A program made the translations under genes and the position numbers. This document shows positions 1 to 6,748 of a stretch of DNA of 10,096 bases, in pieces. Under the pieces are notes generated by a model that was not told the DNA's origin, made no database searches, and was given only the letters and a program-made list of their open reading frames with translations. The stretch is taken from contig MU070208.1 in the NCBI GenBank assembly GCA_002284615.2, positions 35,102 to 45,197 of the forward strand, given 5' to 3'. The stretch's first letter is position 1; every line of letters begins with the position of its first letter. The stretch comes from Dunaliella salina. Lineage: Eukaryota > Chlorophyta > Chlorophyceae > Chlamydomonadales > Dunaliellaceae.

Positions 1-37
<37 letters not shown>
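1..37. repeat. (CA)n microsatellite
   Basis: An uninterrupted CA dinucleotide run starts at the first base of the window, so its true length is unknown. On the minus strand it reads (GT)n and begins exactly where the glycosyltransferase exon appears to end, after an AAG codon. It therefore supplies the GT of the inferred splice donor. Confidence 0.97.
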
Positions 38-39
<2 letters not shown>

Positions 40-672
40 TGAATGCAGTGTGGGCTCGCAAGCTGCGACGCCATTGATGGAAGGCAATAGGTATGCCAGG
101 GCTGAACACGTCCCATCCATGTGTGAAGAGCCTGGCCAGCATGTAGGTTTCTTCCCCTAAGAACAGGTGTGGCAGGGCCCCAGGCGGGGGGTAAGGGGCG
201 TCGTGCATGAGGGCAGCTGCTCGCGAAAAGCTGAAGCCTGCAGCCCACAGATCTGTTGGGACGGGATCGCCACGCTGTACATACAAACACATCTCATCCT
301 CTTGCGGTTGTTGCTGTCCTTGCATGCACCTCTCATCTTGGTGTTGTGGCTGTCCTTGCTGGTGCTGCTGGCTTCGTTCCCCTCCTGCCTGCTCTGCTAA
401 GATGGGATCGCCACGCTGTACGCGCAAATGCATCTCATCCCCCTGTTGTTGTTGTTGCTGCCCTTGCACGTACGACTTATCCTCTTCTTGATGTTGCTGT
501 CCATGCTGGTGTTGCTGGCCTTGTACCCCTCCTGCATGCTCTTGCTGCCCATGCTGCTGCTCCAGCTGCCGCTGCTGCTGTGATGGAGTTGACAATGAGT
601 GTCCTAAACCCCCGCGTCCTCGCCTCTGCCAGATGGACTGCAAGGTGGATTCCGGCACGCCCGCTTTACCAC
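38..672 (-). CDS. Skp1-type GlcNAc-transferase (GT60-like) exon, catalytic C-terminal part
   Basis: Partial coding exon. Members of this family transfer GlcNAc from UDP-GlcNAc to a protein hydroxyproline; the founding member modifies the ubiquitin-ligase subunit Skp1 in the cytoplasm of Dictyostelium. The minus-strand frame is open from a TGA at 760-758 down to 38, 240 codons. Towards its 3' end it holds family-like motifs in order: DLWAAGFSFSRAA (from 253 down), HLFLGEET with GEE at 157-149, then HGWDVFSPG and FHQWRR. Upstream of these lies a Q/H/E-rich stretch with a 47-residue in-frame duplication (544-263). The 3' boundary is AAG|GTGTGT at 38/37. I chose the 5' boundary as an acceptor ending in cacag at 675-673, because GC-rich coding-like sequence starts there and its phase matches the donor at 6214. 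Acceptors at 640-638 and 628-626 are alternatives but are phase 0. Family membership is inferred from motifs recognised by eye. Substrate is unknown: algal homologues need not act on Skp1. Confidence 0.78.
263..544 (-). repeat. 141-bp in-frame tandem duplication inside the exon
   Basis: Two adjacent copies (263-403 and 404-544) share the anchor gggatcgccacgctgtac at 263 and 404. The period of 141 bp equals 47 codons, so the reading frame is kept. On the coding strand both copies end in a VQRGDP peptide, and the rest is rich in Q, H, G and E. The copies have diverged clearly at many positions. The copy nearest the AAGFSFS motif looks like the ancestral one, because it runs straight into the catalytic segment. 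Confidence 0.88.
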
Positions 673-933
673 CTGTGCATAAGTGGTTTTGATCATTGCT
701 CATTAACAGATTTGTGCATACGAAAGGAGAATGAATGTGTGATAATGCTTCCTGCTGTCAATAACTGAACAAGCACAATTTATGTTAGCACAACCCAATC
801 GTTATGTTGAGTGCAGGCTGCAAGGAGCAACATGTGCCAGGAGACTTCCACACCCCACAAGCATTCAAATCATATCATCATTCATTTTTGGGGTGCCATT
901 TTTGGGTAGATGCCCATGAATTCATGAGATCAA
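673..933. other. AT-richer non-repetitive stretch, nothing recognised
   Basis: Composition shifts from GC-rich to AT-rich just above 672, which fits an exon-intron edge. No tandem repeat, hairpin or further family motif was seen here. Confidence 0.5.
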
Positions 934-1216
934 GCTCCTCTCTTTGTGCGCTGACTGCATACATTTAAGGTTGCCATGGGTCTGTCTTTCCCATCTTGCA
1001 ACATTGTTTAACACTGAGTGCTTTGGAGCTCTCTTTGTGCGCTGACCGTGTACACTCAAGGTTGCAATGGGTCTGTCTGTCCCATCTTGCAACACTGTAA
1101 ACATTGTTGAGTGCTTTGGAGCTCCCTTTGTGCGCTGACTGCATACACTCAAGGTTGCAATGGGTAGGTCGTTCCCATTTTGCACCATTGTAAACATTGT
1201 TGAGTGCTCTGGAGCC
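934..1216. repeat. ~92-bp minisatellite, about three copies
   Basis: The core tttgtgcgctgac recurs at 943, 1034 and 1127 (spacings 91 and 93). It is followed each time by a gcatacactcaaggttgcaatggg-like segment and closed by a gttgagtgctttggagct-like segment. The final partial unit ends near 1216. The minus-strand frames stay open across it, but only because the unit lacks stops. Confidence 0.9.
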
Positions 1217-1343
1217 GCAGGACCTCCAGCATGATGTGATCGACAAAGTCAATGGGATCCAAGTTGATGCTTTGCAGCCACCTAGCAACAACAATCGAGG
1301 GCATCGGTCGGGATGAGAAAGTGTAGCAACTTGTGGCTGCTGC
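1209..1343 (-). CDS. Possible orphan exon, unknown product
   Basis: Between an in-frame TAG (1346-1344) and the 92-bp repeat, one minus-strand frame reads like ordinary protein. It includes MPSIVVARWLQSINLDPIDF beginning at the ATG at 1304, followed by VDHIMLEVLRLQ. Hydrophobic and charged residues are balanced and it is neither repetitive nor low in complexity. Two acceptor-like sequences occur: cttgtag just before 1343, and a pyrimidine-rich tract ending gttgctag near 1284. The frame runs on into the minisatellite and stops at 1151-1149. No GT donor with good context marks the 3' end, and neither acceptor has the phase needed to join the glycosyltransferase exons. I do not recognise a family. 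It may belong to another gene, be a relic, or be chance. Confidence 0.3.
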
Positions 1344-1346
1344 CTA

Positions 1347-1450
1347 CAAGCGCACAATGTGGATCGTCACCGTAACAACAAGCGCACAATGTGGATCGTC
1401 ACTGTGACAACAAGCGCACAATGTGGATCGCAACTGTAACAACAAGTGCG
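1347..1450. repeat. 32-bp tandem repeat, 3 copies plus a partial
   Basis: The unit caagcgcacaatgtggatcg plus 12 further bases starts at 1347, 1379, 1411 and (partial) 1443, a strict 32-bp period. The copies differ at only a few positions (caccgtaa, cactgtga, caactgtaa). The sequence caagcgcac recurs inside the neighbouring 125-bp repeat, which may point to a shared origin. Confidence 0.95.
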
Positions 1451-1473
1451 CTGTTCCATGGCTTGCAAGCTCA

Positions 1474-1520
1474 GAAAGGCAAAGGAAAGGGAAAAGGAGA
1501 AGGAAAGGCTACGCAAGGGG
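1474..1520 (+). repeat. Purine-rich (GGAAA)n-like tract
   Basis: A short run of almost only A and G, built of aaagg/gaaagg/ggaga words, separates the 32-bp and 125-bp arrays. It translates to K/E-rich peptide in one frame, as expected of any such purine tract. Confidence 0.7.
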
Positions 1521-1570
1521 TACTAGCCCCCAAGCATCACGAAAGGGCCATTCTTGGTGCGAACACGCTC

Positions 1571-1913
1571 TGATTCCTGCACAACACTGTGCATTAGAGG
1601 TGAGTTGCCATTGTTCAAATGCCTTCCAAACTTTCTTGGTGCAACAAGTGTTGGTCTGCTGCCGACAAGCGCACTATTCGAAGCCAAGTGCACTCTGATT
1701 CCTGCACAACACTGTGGATTAGAGGTGAGTCACCATTGTTCAACTGCCTCCCAAACTTTTCTGGTGCAACAAGTGTTGGTCTGCTGCCGACAAGCGCACT
1801 ATTTGAAGCCAAGTGGGCCCTGATTCCTTCACGACATTGTGCACCGCGCGTCATGCCCTCGATGTGCGTTGTGAGGGGTTCACAATTGTCTCCTAAACTT
1901 TTCTGGGCCTGTT
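1571..1913. repeat. 125-bp tandem repeat, two good copies and one diverged copy
   Basis: The anchor tgattcct occurs at 1571, 1696 and 1821, an exact 125-bp spacing. The first two copies share nearly their whole length, including gcaacaagtgttggtctgct and gacaagcgcactatt. The third keeps the start and the ctaaacttttctggg part (near 1894) but carries about 17 extra bases between them and then loses similarity. Confidence 0.93.
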
Positions 1914-3230
1914 TGAGCTTTTAGGGCAGACTTTTTTATGCAGCCTTCTTCTTTTTGTGCCTCGGGGACAATCCTCATCAATAGTCTGGGGCAAAGTCCC
2001 CCCATGTGCATGTGGCATTGAGGGAGAGATGACTGAACGCTCAAGTGTGGATTTGAGGCCAAACGGCTTCCATCATGAGGCCTGAGCATGCAGAAGTATT
2101 AAAGGCATCATGTACATGTATCTTCCACCACCTGGCTATGTGTGGGGCCTTGCACTTCCTTTCCAGGCCACATCCCGCTGCGATTCCCAAATCTGTACCA
2201 ATCGCAACCATCTCAACCCCACAACCTGAGGAACTGAACCATCAAAAACTATTTTTAAAGGAACGGGGTCAAGTGGAGGTCATGCTGCTATGGGGTGTGC
2301 TTAATAAGGCTGAAAAAGGAATCTTGCTGTGGCCCCTGACAATCTCCTCACATACACTTGACATTATTGGCGTCATATTTATAAAAGGTCAAGTATTTCT
2401 GGTCAAACCTGGCACCTCACTTACACTTAAAAACTGAAGTCCTCCTTTTTTGAGGTATTCAAGGAAACTTCAAGTAATGTTCTGAACATTTCTACCACTG
2501 TTTTCCTGGAAATATCCTGCCAGAGGTGGATAACTTCCCCCCCAAAACAGGTGTTTTCAGAATGATCCATGCACAGGTGCGCCCCAACCTTGAGATTGAT
2601 TTAATATACTGTTTTTGCAAAACTAGGGTAAAACTGCCCAAGATTGGGGCACACCTGTCGAATTACCCGCTGTGTGAATCCAAGTTTTCACCAAATCTCC
2701 ATCCTGGACCACCAAGTGCACCAAATTGGACGATCCTTGGTGATTTGGAGTCCTTGTACCAAATGAATATCATTGCACAAAGAAATGAAGAGGTTGGTCA
2801 GATACAGAATTCCAGCCATTTCCCTTAACGGAATTGCAGCACAAGGGGTGCCAATAAGGAAATTCTTGAACTCCTCCTTTGCTATCTTTGAACATGCAGA
2901 ATGTTACTATAAGATATGGGGTTTGTAATTATGAAATTTTGGGATTAAAAATGGTCCCAAGGTGGAGCTGTGGGCTTTCTTTGGGTGATCTGAGGCCAGA
3001 AAAGTGGTCTGTGGACCTCTAATTCTCATGAAAATTTGGTGAACATGACAGTTTATAGAATGATAATGGTTGGCATGGTCAGTTGGCATGGTTAGATTTG
3101 AGGAAAAAATGTCAAAAGATCAGTCATACGGAAGAGTCATTCACCTTTGGTATCCTGCATCATTGAGAATGGCTGAATTTGCGCTTACAAAAAGTTTCAC
3201 CTGATCTTGATCTAGCCACGACCTGAAACA
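1914..3230. other. Non-repetitive stretch, no confident gene
   Basis: No tandem repeat, domain or splice-bounded coding segment was recognised. The longest plus-strand open frames, 2075-2437 (120 codons) and 2526-2828 (100 codons), encode no motif I know. Their lengths are about what chance gives in 10 kb at this base composition. A short inverted pair (caccaag/cttggtg around 2711-2744) is present but weak. Confidence 0.5.
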
Positions 3231-3310
3231 TGCGTGGGTGTACCCAGGCCGAATAACAGGCTTAGATCTACAATGCCTCCCCTGCACCTTGGCCTGGGGA
3301 CACCCATGCA
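3231..3310. other. Long-stem hairpin (inverted repeat), possible RNA hairpin or fold-back element
   Basis: The arms tgcgtgggtgtacccaggcc (3231-3250) and ggcctggggacacccatgca (3291-3310) are reverse complements with 18 Watson-Crick pairs, one G-T pair and one mismatch over 20 positions. The loop is 40 bases and contains a second small stem, aggc/gcct. The size and near-perfect stem resemble a microRNA precursor or a small fold-back element. There is no direct evidence of transcription. Confidence 0.6.
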
Positions 3311-3416
3311 GTTGTGAGATGCAGCCCTAGGTAATCTCTCAACTATTGTATCATAGTATGGTGATCCCCCTGTGACTATGCATCATGGTGTTGCAGCGAT
3401 CCTCGCATTCATCTGA

Positions 3417-3660
3417 AATGCACTGCATCAAACACAGCAGCGTTCCACACATGGCAGCGTGTGTTGTAAGGATGCAATGACCCTCTCATGGCTCTGTGAA
3501 CCACTGCAGCGCACAGCACCGCTCCACACACAACATTGTGCACTGTGTTGATGCTCTGACCCTCACATGACTCTGGGACGCACAGCAGCACGCAGCACTG
3601 TTGTCCTGTATGACGCCATGCATTGCGGTGGAGCAGTGGTCCCAAAACTCTCATGACATG
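3417..3660. repeat. ~80-bp satellite, block A (three copies)
   Basis: The anchor cacagca(c/g)(c/t)g occurs at about 3433, 3512 and 3591 (spacings 79 and 79). It is followed by ttccacac-like sequence and closed by a ctgaccctcacatgactctg-like segment. Copies are heavily diverged. The same family resumes at 3780. Confidence 0.82.
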
Positions 3661-3779
3661 TCTCATTTTTTAAACCAAAACAATAATAAACTTCATCCTT
3701 CCCTTCATGAACTTCTCCTTTTTTATGATCAGGCTAGCAGTCAGTCGTTTTGACTGGAGGCCTTGTAACCTTGTACAGT
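3661..3779. repeat. Inserted element carrying the aggctagcagtc hairpin motif
   Basis: This segment separates the two satellite blocks and contains a 29-base match (3731-3759) to the end of the 7370-7925 array. Within it cagtc (3742-3746) pairs with gactg (3752-3756) around a gtttt loop. The location suggests insertion of a mobile or dispersed unit into the satellite, but no target-site duplication was identified. Confidence 0.55.
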
Positions 3780-4015
3780 GGTCCCAACACACTCACTGCT
3801 CACAACACTGTGATGCATGGCACCCCACACAGCACTGCTCCACACAAGGCATTGTGCATCGTATTGATGCTGTGACCTACCGTCTCATGATTATGTGATG
3901 CACTGCAGTGCACAGCACTGTTCCACATGTGGCCCTGTGCATTGCAGTGGTGCAATGGTCCTCACACAAAACTGGGATGCATTGCAGCGCAGAGCACTGT
4001 CCAATTGTGACACCA
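3780..4015. repeat. ~80-bp satellite, block B (three copies)
   Basis: Same family as block A. The cacagcactg anchor lies at 3827, 3911 and about 3990 (spacings 84 and about 80), with tgcattgcagtggtgcaatggtcc-like sequence between. The array ends at a telomere-like motif. Confidence 0.82.
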
Positions 4016-4055
4016 TGGTTAGGGTTCAGGTTTAGGTTCCCCCCCCCCCCCCCCC
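4016..4055 (+). repeat. Telomere-like fragment followed by C17
   Basis: The sequence ggttagggttcaggtttaggtt is a degenerate TTTAGGG/TTAGGG fragment. It is followed directly by 17 cytosines (4039-4055). Confidence 0.75.
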
Positions 4056-4714
4056 TTCTGTGCCAAAAATGGATAGTATCCTGCTGAAAATGCTTTACCC
4101 ACTTCTGAGTATGAGGGATTGCTTGTTTGAGGGTAAAGGCTAGGCTGGCATGTTGGGGACACCTGGATGTGGCTTAGGTGGAGCTCTGTGCAACAAAAAC
4201 ATGCATTCCTTTCATTTGGGCACACCAGTGCATGTTTTGAGGCAACAGGTGTTTCTCTATTAATATTTTAGTAATTAAGGAGCATCAGTTGTGCCCCATA
4301 CCTGCACTTTTTGGTCACCCCTGGGAATGGCCATTTTTTGAGGGACCCTGCTCAGGCCCAAACTGCAGCAGCGAATGTTTGGGAAGCCTGCTGCTCACAT
4401 TGCAAGTAATTTTGGGTTGTCGGAAGGACCCCTGGTGCTTGTCGGATTTTTCTCGCACGGACAGGCACGCATAACCAGGGAAGTCTGGCCAAGCCCAGAA
4501 ACGTCACCTCCGCGCCTGCTGTTTGTCCTGGCCGATGCCTGGGTTGTGAGCATCAATATTGACACCGCGGGCTGCCATGCTCGGTGCCAGAGGAGGAGCT
4601 GCTGGGCTCCGCAAAGTTGCTGGAGCTTATAACTCACAAGTTTTTGATTGGGGAGTTGGGGAGACACATTGCAGGGATTTAAAGTGATTTTGATGAACAA
4701 AAGAGCAAAGTTAC
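4056..4714. other. No confident gene; GC-rich island at about 4290-4640
   Basis: 4056-4289 shows nothing. From 4290 to 4640 the sequence is richer in G+C than its flanks, and several frames on both strands are open for 60-120 codons (for example 4375-4632 on plus and 4763-4395 on minus). None shows a motif I recognise, and no good splice-site pair was found. It could be a decayed exon cluster or merely a compositional patch. Confidence 0.35.
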
Positions 4715-4847
4715 GCGCTGGAATATTTAAATCTGGCTTGACCTCCTGAGATTTCCAGCGCACAACTTTCTTTTATTGAATTCAAATTCCGCCCCCGAAT
4801 CACGGGCCGTCAGCGGAAATTTGAACGGGAAAAGCATTTGAATTCCG
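4715..4847. repeat. Nested inverted repeats
   Basis: Three overlapping pairs are visible. gcgctggaa (4715-4723) pairs with ttccagcgc (4753-4761). ttcaaattccgc (4781-4792) pairs with gcggaaatttgaa (4813-4825), with one bulged base. gaattcaaat (about 4778-4787) pairs with atttgaattc (about 4838-4847). The last two compete for the same left arm, so alternative folds are possible. Confidence 0.55.
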
Positions 4848-5247
4848 GACCCTGTCCCAACAATCTGCTAAGCGCCTGAATGTCATTAAATATTAATAGA
4901 AAGCCATTCCCTGTCGTCATCACTCCTCTTGGCTGCCTTTTAGTACCCCCCTTACACATCCCCCCGCCAGCTCGCAGCAGGTGGCCACTGGTGCACTCAG
5001 GGCCCATCCTGGGGTCCACCTGCAGGCTAGGGGGTGCAGCTGGAGGCTTAGGGCACACAGGGGGCGAGTTTTGCTGGCTGAGCGCGCAAACATGCAGACC
5101 TAGCACGCAGCAGGATTCACCAAATGGGACCAGCTCAGCGCTGGAAAATTGCTTTTTTAACCAGCTTTCAGATGGTGTTCTCAGGATGGGCAGAGGCGGC
5201 CTGGCTGGCAATGGGCAGGATATCACACAGGGATTGGGGGGCTGATC
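4848..5247. other. Overlapping open frames on both strands, no gene recognised
   Basis: A 121-codon plus frame (4880-5245) and a 138-codon minus frame (5226-4810) lie opposite each other in a G+C-rich patch. Neither carries a known motif or a codon pattern that clearly favours it. The minus product is rich in P, S, C and G. I treat both as unproven; at most one could be real. Confidence 0.2.
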
Positions 5248-5335
5248 TAGGGTTAGAGTGTAGGGTCAGGGTTGGGTTTAGGGTTAGGGTAAGGGTTTGG
5301 GGTTCAGGGTTTTGGTTAGGGTTCAGGGTTAGGAT
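5248..5335 (+). repeat. Interstitial telomere-like array
   Basis: About a dozen degenerate copies of TTTAGGG-type units occur (gggttaga, gtagggtcagggttgggtttagggttagggtaag and so on), all in the same orientation. Most units differ from the consensus, so this is not a functional chromosome end. Confidence 0.9.
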
Positions 5336-5366
5336 TAATGTCATAGGGGAGTCACAGGTATGTGGA

Positions 5367-5507
5367 CCTTGACCAAAAATTTGACCATCTTGGACATCGA
5401 ATTCCAGAATAAAAAGCATATCACCGAATCATGATTTCTAGCTTAATCAGACATGGATTTTATTTTGGAATTCGATCGTCAAGGTGACGCCAGATCAAAG
5501 TTTGGCA
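5367..5507. repeat. Fold-back (inverted-repeat) element
   Basis: The core arms atcgaattccagaataaaa (5396-5414) and ttttattttggaattcgat (5458-5476) are reverse complements with one G-T-type difference in 19 positions, around a 43-base centre. Weaker complementarity extends outwards, including accttgac near 5367 with gtcaaggt at 5478-5485. It resembles a small MITE or fold-back element, but no flanking duplication was established. Confidence 0.6.
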
Positions 5508-6022
5508 GGAGGTCTGAGAGAACCTCGGAATTTCGACTCCAAATTTTAAATTTAGGTATGATTATGACAAAAAAAAGATGTTACAATGCAAAAAATTATG
5601 AAATAAGGCTCACGGGAAGTGCTTCCTGAGTCAGAACAGAGAGGAGTGCCCAGTGGCCTACCCTCCTAGGCATTCTCATCCACCCTGACCCAGCCAGACC
5701 ACCGATTGACCCCATTTTTTTTGCAATGGTGCCCAATATCTCACTGCCACATGCCCGAGGGTAAAATTGACAAAATGGGGTAGGGCGGAAATTGCCATTT
5801 TTCACCACATTGCCCTTTTTTCCTCTTTTGAAGCACCTTAGCTGATACACTGAGCTGATTTTTTTAACAGTTTTTTTGGTCAGAGTTATGCATTATCACC
5901 ATAGAAAGAGCATGTACAAACAGTTTTGGGAACGGTGCAGCCAAGGAGGTCCTGGAAAGTTTTCTGAAGGGCAATTTTCTGAAGGGCAACCCACAAAACA
6001 GGCCCTGTGACACCCCCTGGAT
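5508..6022. other. Unique sequence with a 15-bp perfect tandem pair
   Basis: No gene or larger repeat was recognised. One perfect 15-bp tandem duplication, ttttctgaagggcaa, sits at 5960-5974 and 5975-5989. Confidence 0.5.
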
Positions 6023-6050
6023 TTGGGTCTAGGGTTCAAGATCAGGGTTT
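6023..6050 (+). repeat. Short telomere-like remnant
   Basis: The sequence gggtctagggttcaagatcagggttt is a degenerate TTTAGGG-type fragment in the same orientation as the larger blocks at 5248 and 6390. Confidence 0.55.
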
Positions 6051-6123
6051 GGAATGAACCCTGCACCGAGGTGGTGCTCAAGAATACTGTGATGCATATT
6101 GTCACAAAAGACCGCTCCTCACT

Positions 6124-6222
6124 CAACATTGTACATCATTTTTGTGCCCAACACCTGCTAGCTCAACAATGTGCACCATCTTTTGCCGGCCACCATCATT
6201 TTGTGCCAAATACCTGCCAGCT
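6124..6222. repeat. 59-bp duplication covering a splice donor
   Basis: The segments catcatttttgtgcccaaca... (from 6134) and catcattttgtgccaaatac... (from 6194) match for about 30 bases and end in cctgctagct and cctgccagct. On the minus strand these read AGCTGGCAG|GTATTT (the inferred donor, 6214) and AGCTAGCAG|GTGTTG 59 bases downstream. Confidence 0.75.
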
Positions 6223-6333
6223 GCCGCCCCCGCGTACGCAGCATGCCCTCCTCATCAAAGCGATCCACACACAGCAACATGGGACTTGGATCCAAAGGGA
6301 GAGAGGCAGCCGCACCCTCACCCTCATGGCCCT
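6214..6333 (-). CDS. Skp1-type GlcNAc-transferase (GT60-like) exon, upstream part
   Basis: A 120-base minus-strand exon. It is bounded by an acceptor, tttttgcgcgcag, ending at 6334 and a donor, GCAG|GTATTT, after 6214. Both edges fall after the first base of a codon. The peptide begins GHEGEG, then has PMLLCVDRFDEEGMLRTRGR and QLA. In this family a segment of this kind (LC-x-x-RFD-x-x-GM-x-R) sits just before the AAGFSFS block found at 253-220, which is what suggests the two exons form one gene. The frame is also open upstream to a TAA near 6381 and has an ATG at 6349, so a longer exon is possible. The earlier conserved parts of the domain (the segment around the DSH-type metal-binding motif) were not found in the window and presumably lie on exons further upstream. 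Family placement rests on my memory of the motif pattern. Confidence 0.62.
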
Positions 6334-6389
6334 CTGCGCGCAAAAACATTGCAGGCCTGGTTTGAAACTGTAGCCTCCGTTATACGTCA

Positions 6390-6455
6390 TGTAGGGTTTA
6401 GGGTCAGGGTTCAGAATTTCGGGTTTAGGTTAGGGTTTAGGGTCTAGGGTTCAGT
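6390..6455 (+). repeat. Interstitial telomere-like array
   Basis: About seven degenerate TTTAGGG-type units (gtagggtttagggtcagggttcag, then gggtttaggttagggtttagggtctagggttcag), same orientation as the block at 5248. It lies just upstream of the 6333-6214 exon on the minus strand, so it would be intronic if the gene continues. Confidence 0.88.
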
Positions 6456-6485
6456 GACGGTTCTGTGGTTCTTCAGATGAAACAC

Positions 6486-6663
6486 CTTGCTGAGAGCCGG
6501 GGAGCATGCCAAGTTTAGACATGTTGGCGTGATCAAGAGGACAAAAAAAGTGAATGACGTCATGCCTGTTTCTTGGGAGTGGAGACTTCCCACCATCCCA
6601 AATTCCCTCTTCCTGTGCCCTAATCCAGATAGCAAGCGTCCCAGATTGCTCTTCTTCAGTCAT
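6486..6663 (-). CDS. Possible coding segment, unknown product
   Basis: A minus-strand frame starts with ATG at 6663 and gives a non-repetitive, balanced peptide containing HDVIHFFCPLDHANMSKLGM. It reaches CAAG|GTGTTT, a fair splice donor, with exon end at 6486. The phase (after the first codon base) would fit the acceptor of the 6333-6214 exon, giving a 152-base intron that contains the telomere-like block. However, the peptide does not look like the preceding part of the GlcNAc-transferase domain as I know it. It could be chance or a different gene. Confidence 0.22.
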
Positions 6664-6748
6664 CCATTAGTCATCCATCCGCACACTTACTGTGGCCCAA
6701 AAAGCGGCTTGGCACAGAGTTATGGCACAGAGAATGAGATGCAGACGC

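Larger units (their letters stand above)
673..6213 (-). other. Inferred ~5.5-kb satellite-filled intron
   Basis: Inferred intron between the two glycosyltransferase exons. The donor reads GCAG|GTATTT (exon end 6214) and the acceptor cacag|GTGGT (exon start 672). Both interrupt a codon after its first base, so joining them keeps frame. The interval contains at least five separate tandem-repeat arrays, telomere-like tracts and fold-backs. A TTAATGA sequence about 30 bases before the acceptor could be a branch site, but the pyrimidine tract is weak. An extra exon inside it cannot be excluded (see 1209-1343), and the two exons could belong to different genes. Confidence 0.45.

Noticed and set aside
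256..768. 170-codon plus-strand open frame rich in A, V and L
   Set aside because: It is the antisense shadow of the Q-rich glycosyltransferase exon on the minus strand; CAG-rich coding sequence read backwards gives CTG-type codons without stops.
934..1216. Minus-strand frames of 91 and 130 codons across the 92-bp repeat
   Set aside because: Two different frames are open over the same repeat, and the peptides are only translations of the minisatellite.
1347..1450. 32-bp repeat considered as a CRISPR array
   Set aside because: The copies are directly adjacent with no unique spacers, and the window is eukaryotic in character, so it is a plain minisatellite.
1454..1519. Short K/E-rich plus-strand frame starting in a CCATGG context
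   Set aside because: The K/E content follows from a purine-only tract; it ends at a stop within 25 codons and has no homologue I recognise.
2075..2828. Two plus-strand open frames of 120 and 100 codons
   Set aside because: No motif, no splice context and chance-level length; kept only as a note on the region.
5248..5419. Open frames over the telomere-like block
   Set aside because: Repeating (G/V/R-rich or L/N/P-rich) peptides that simply translate TTTAGGG-type units.
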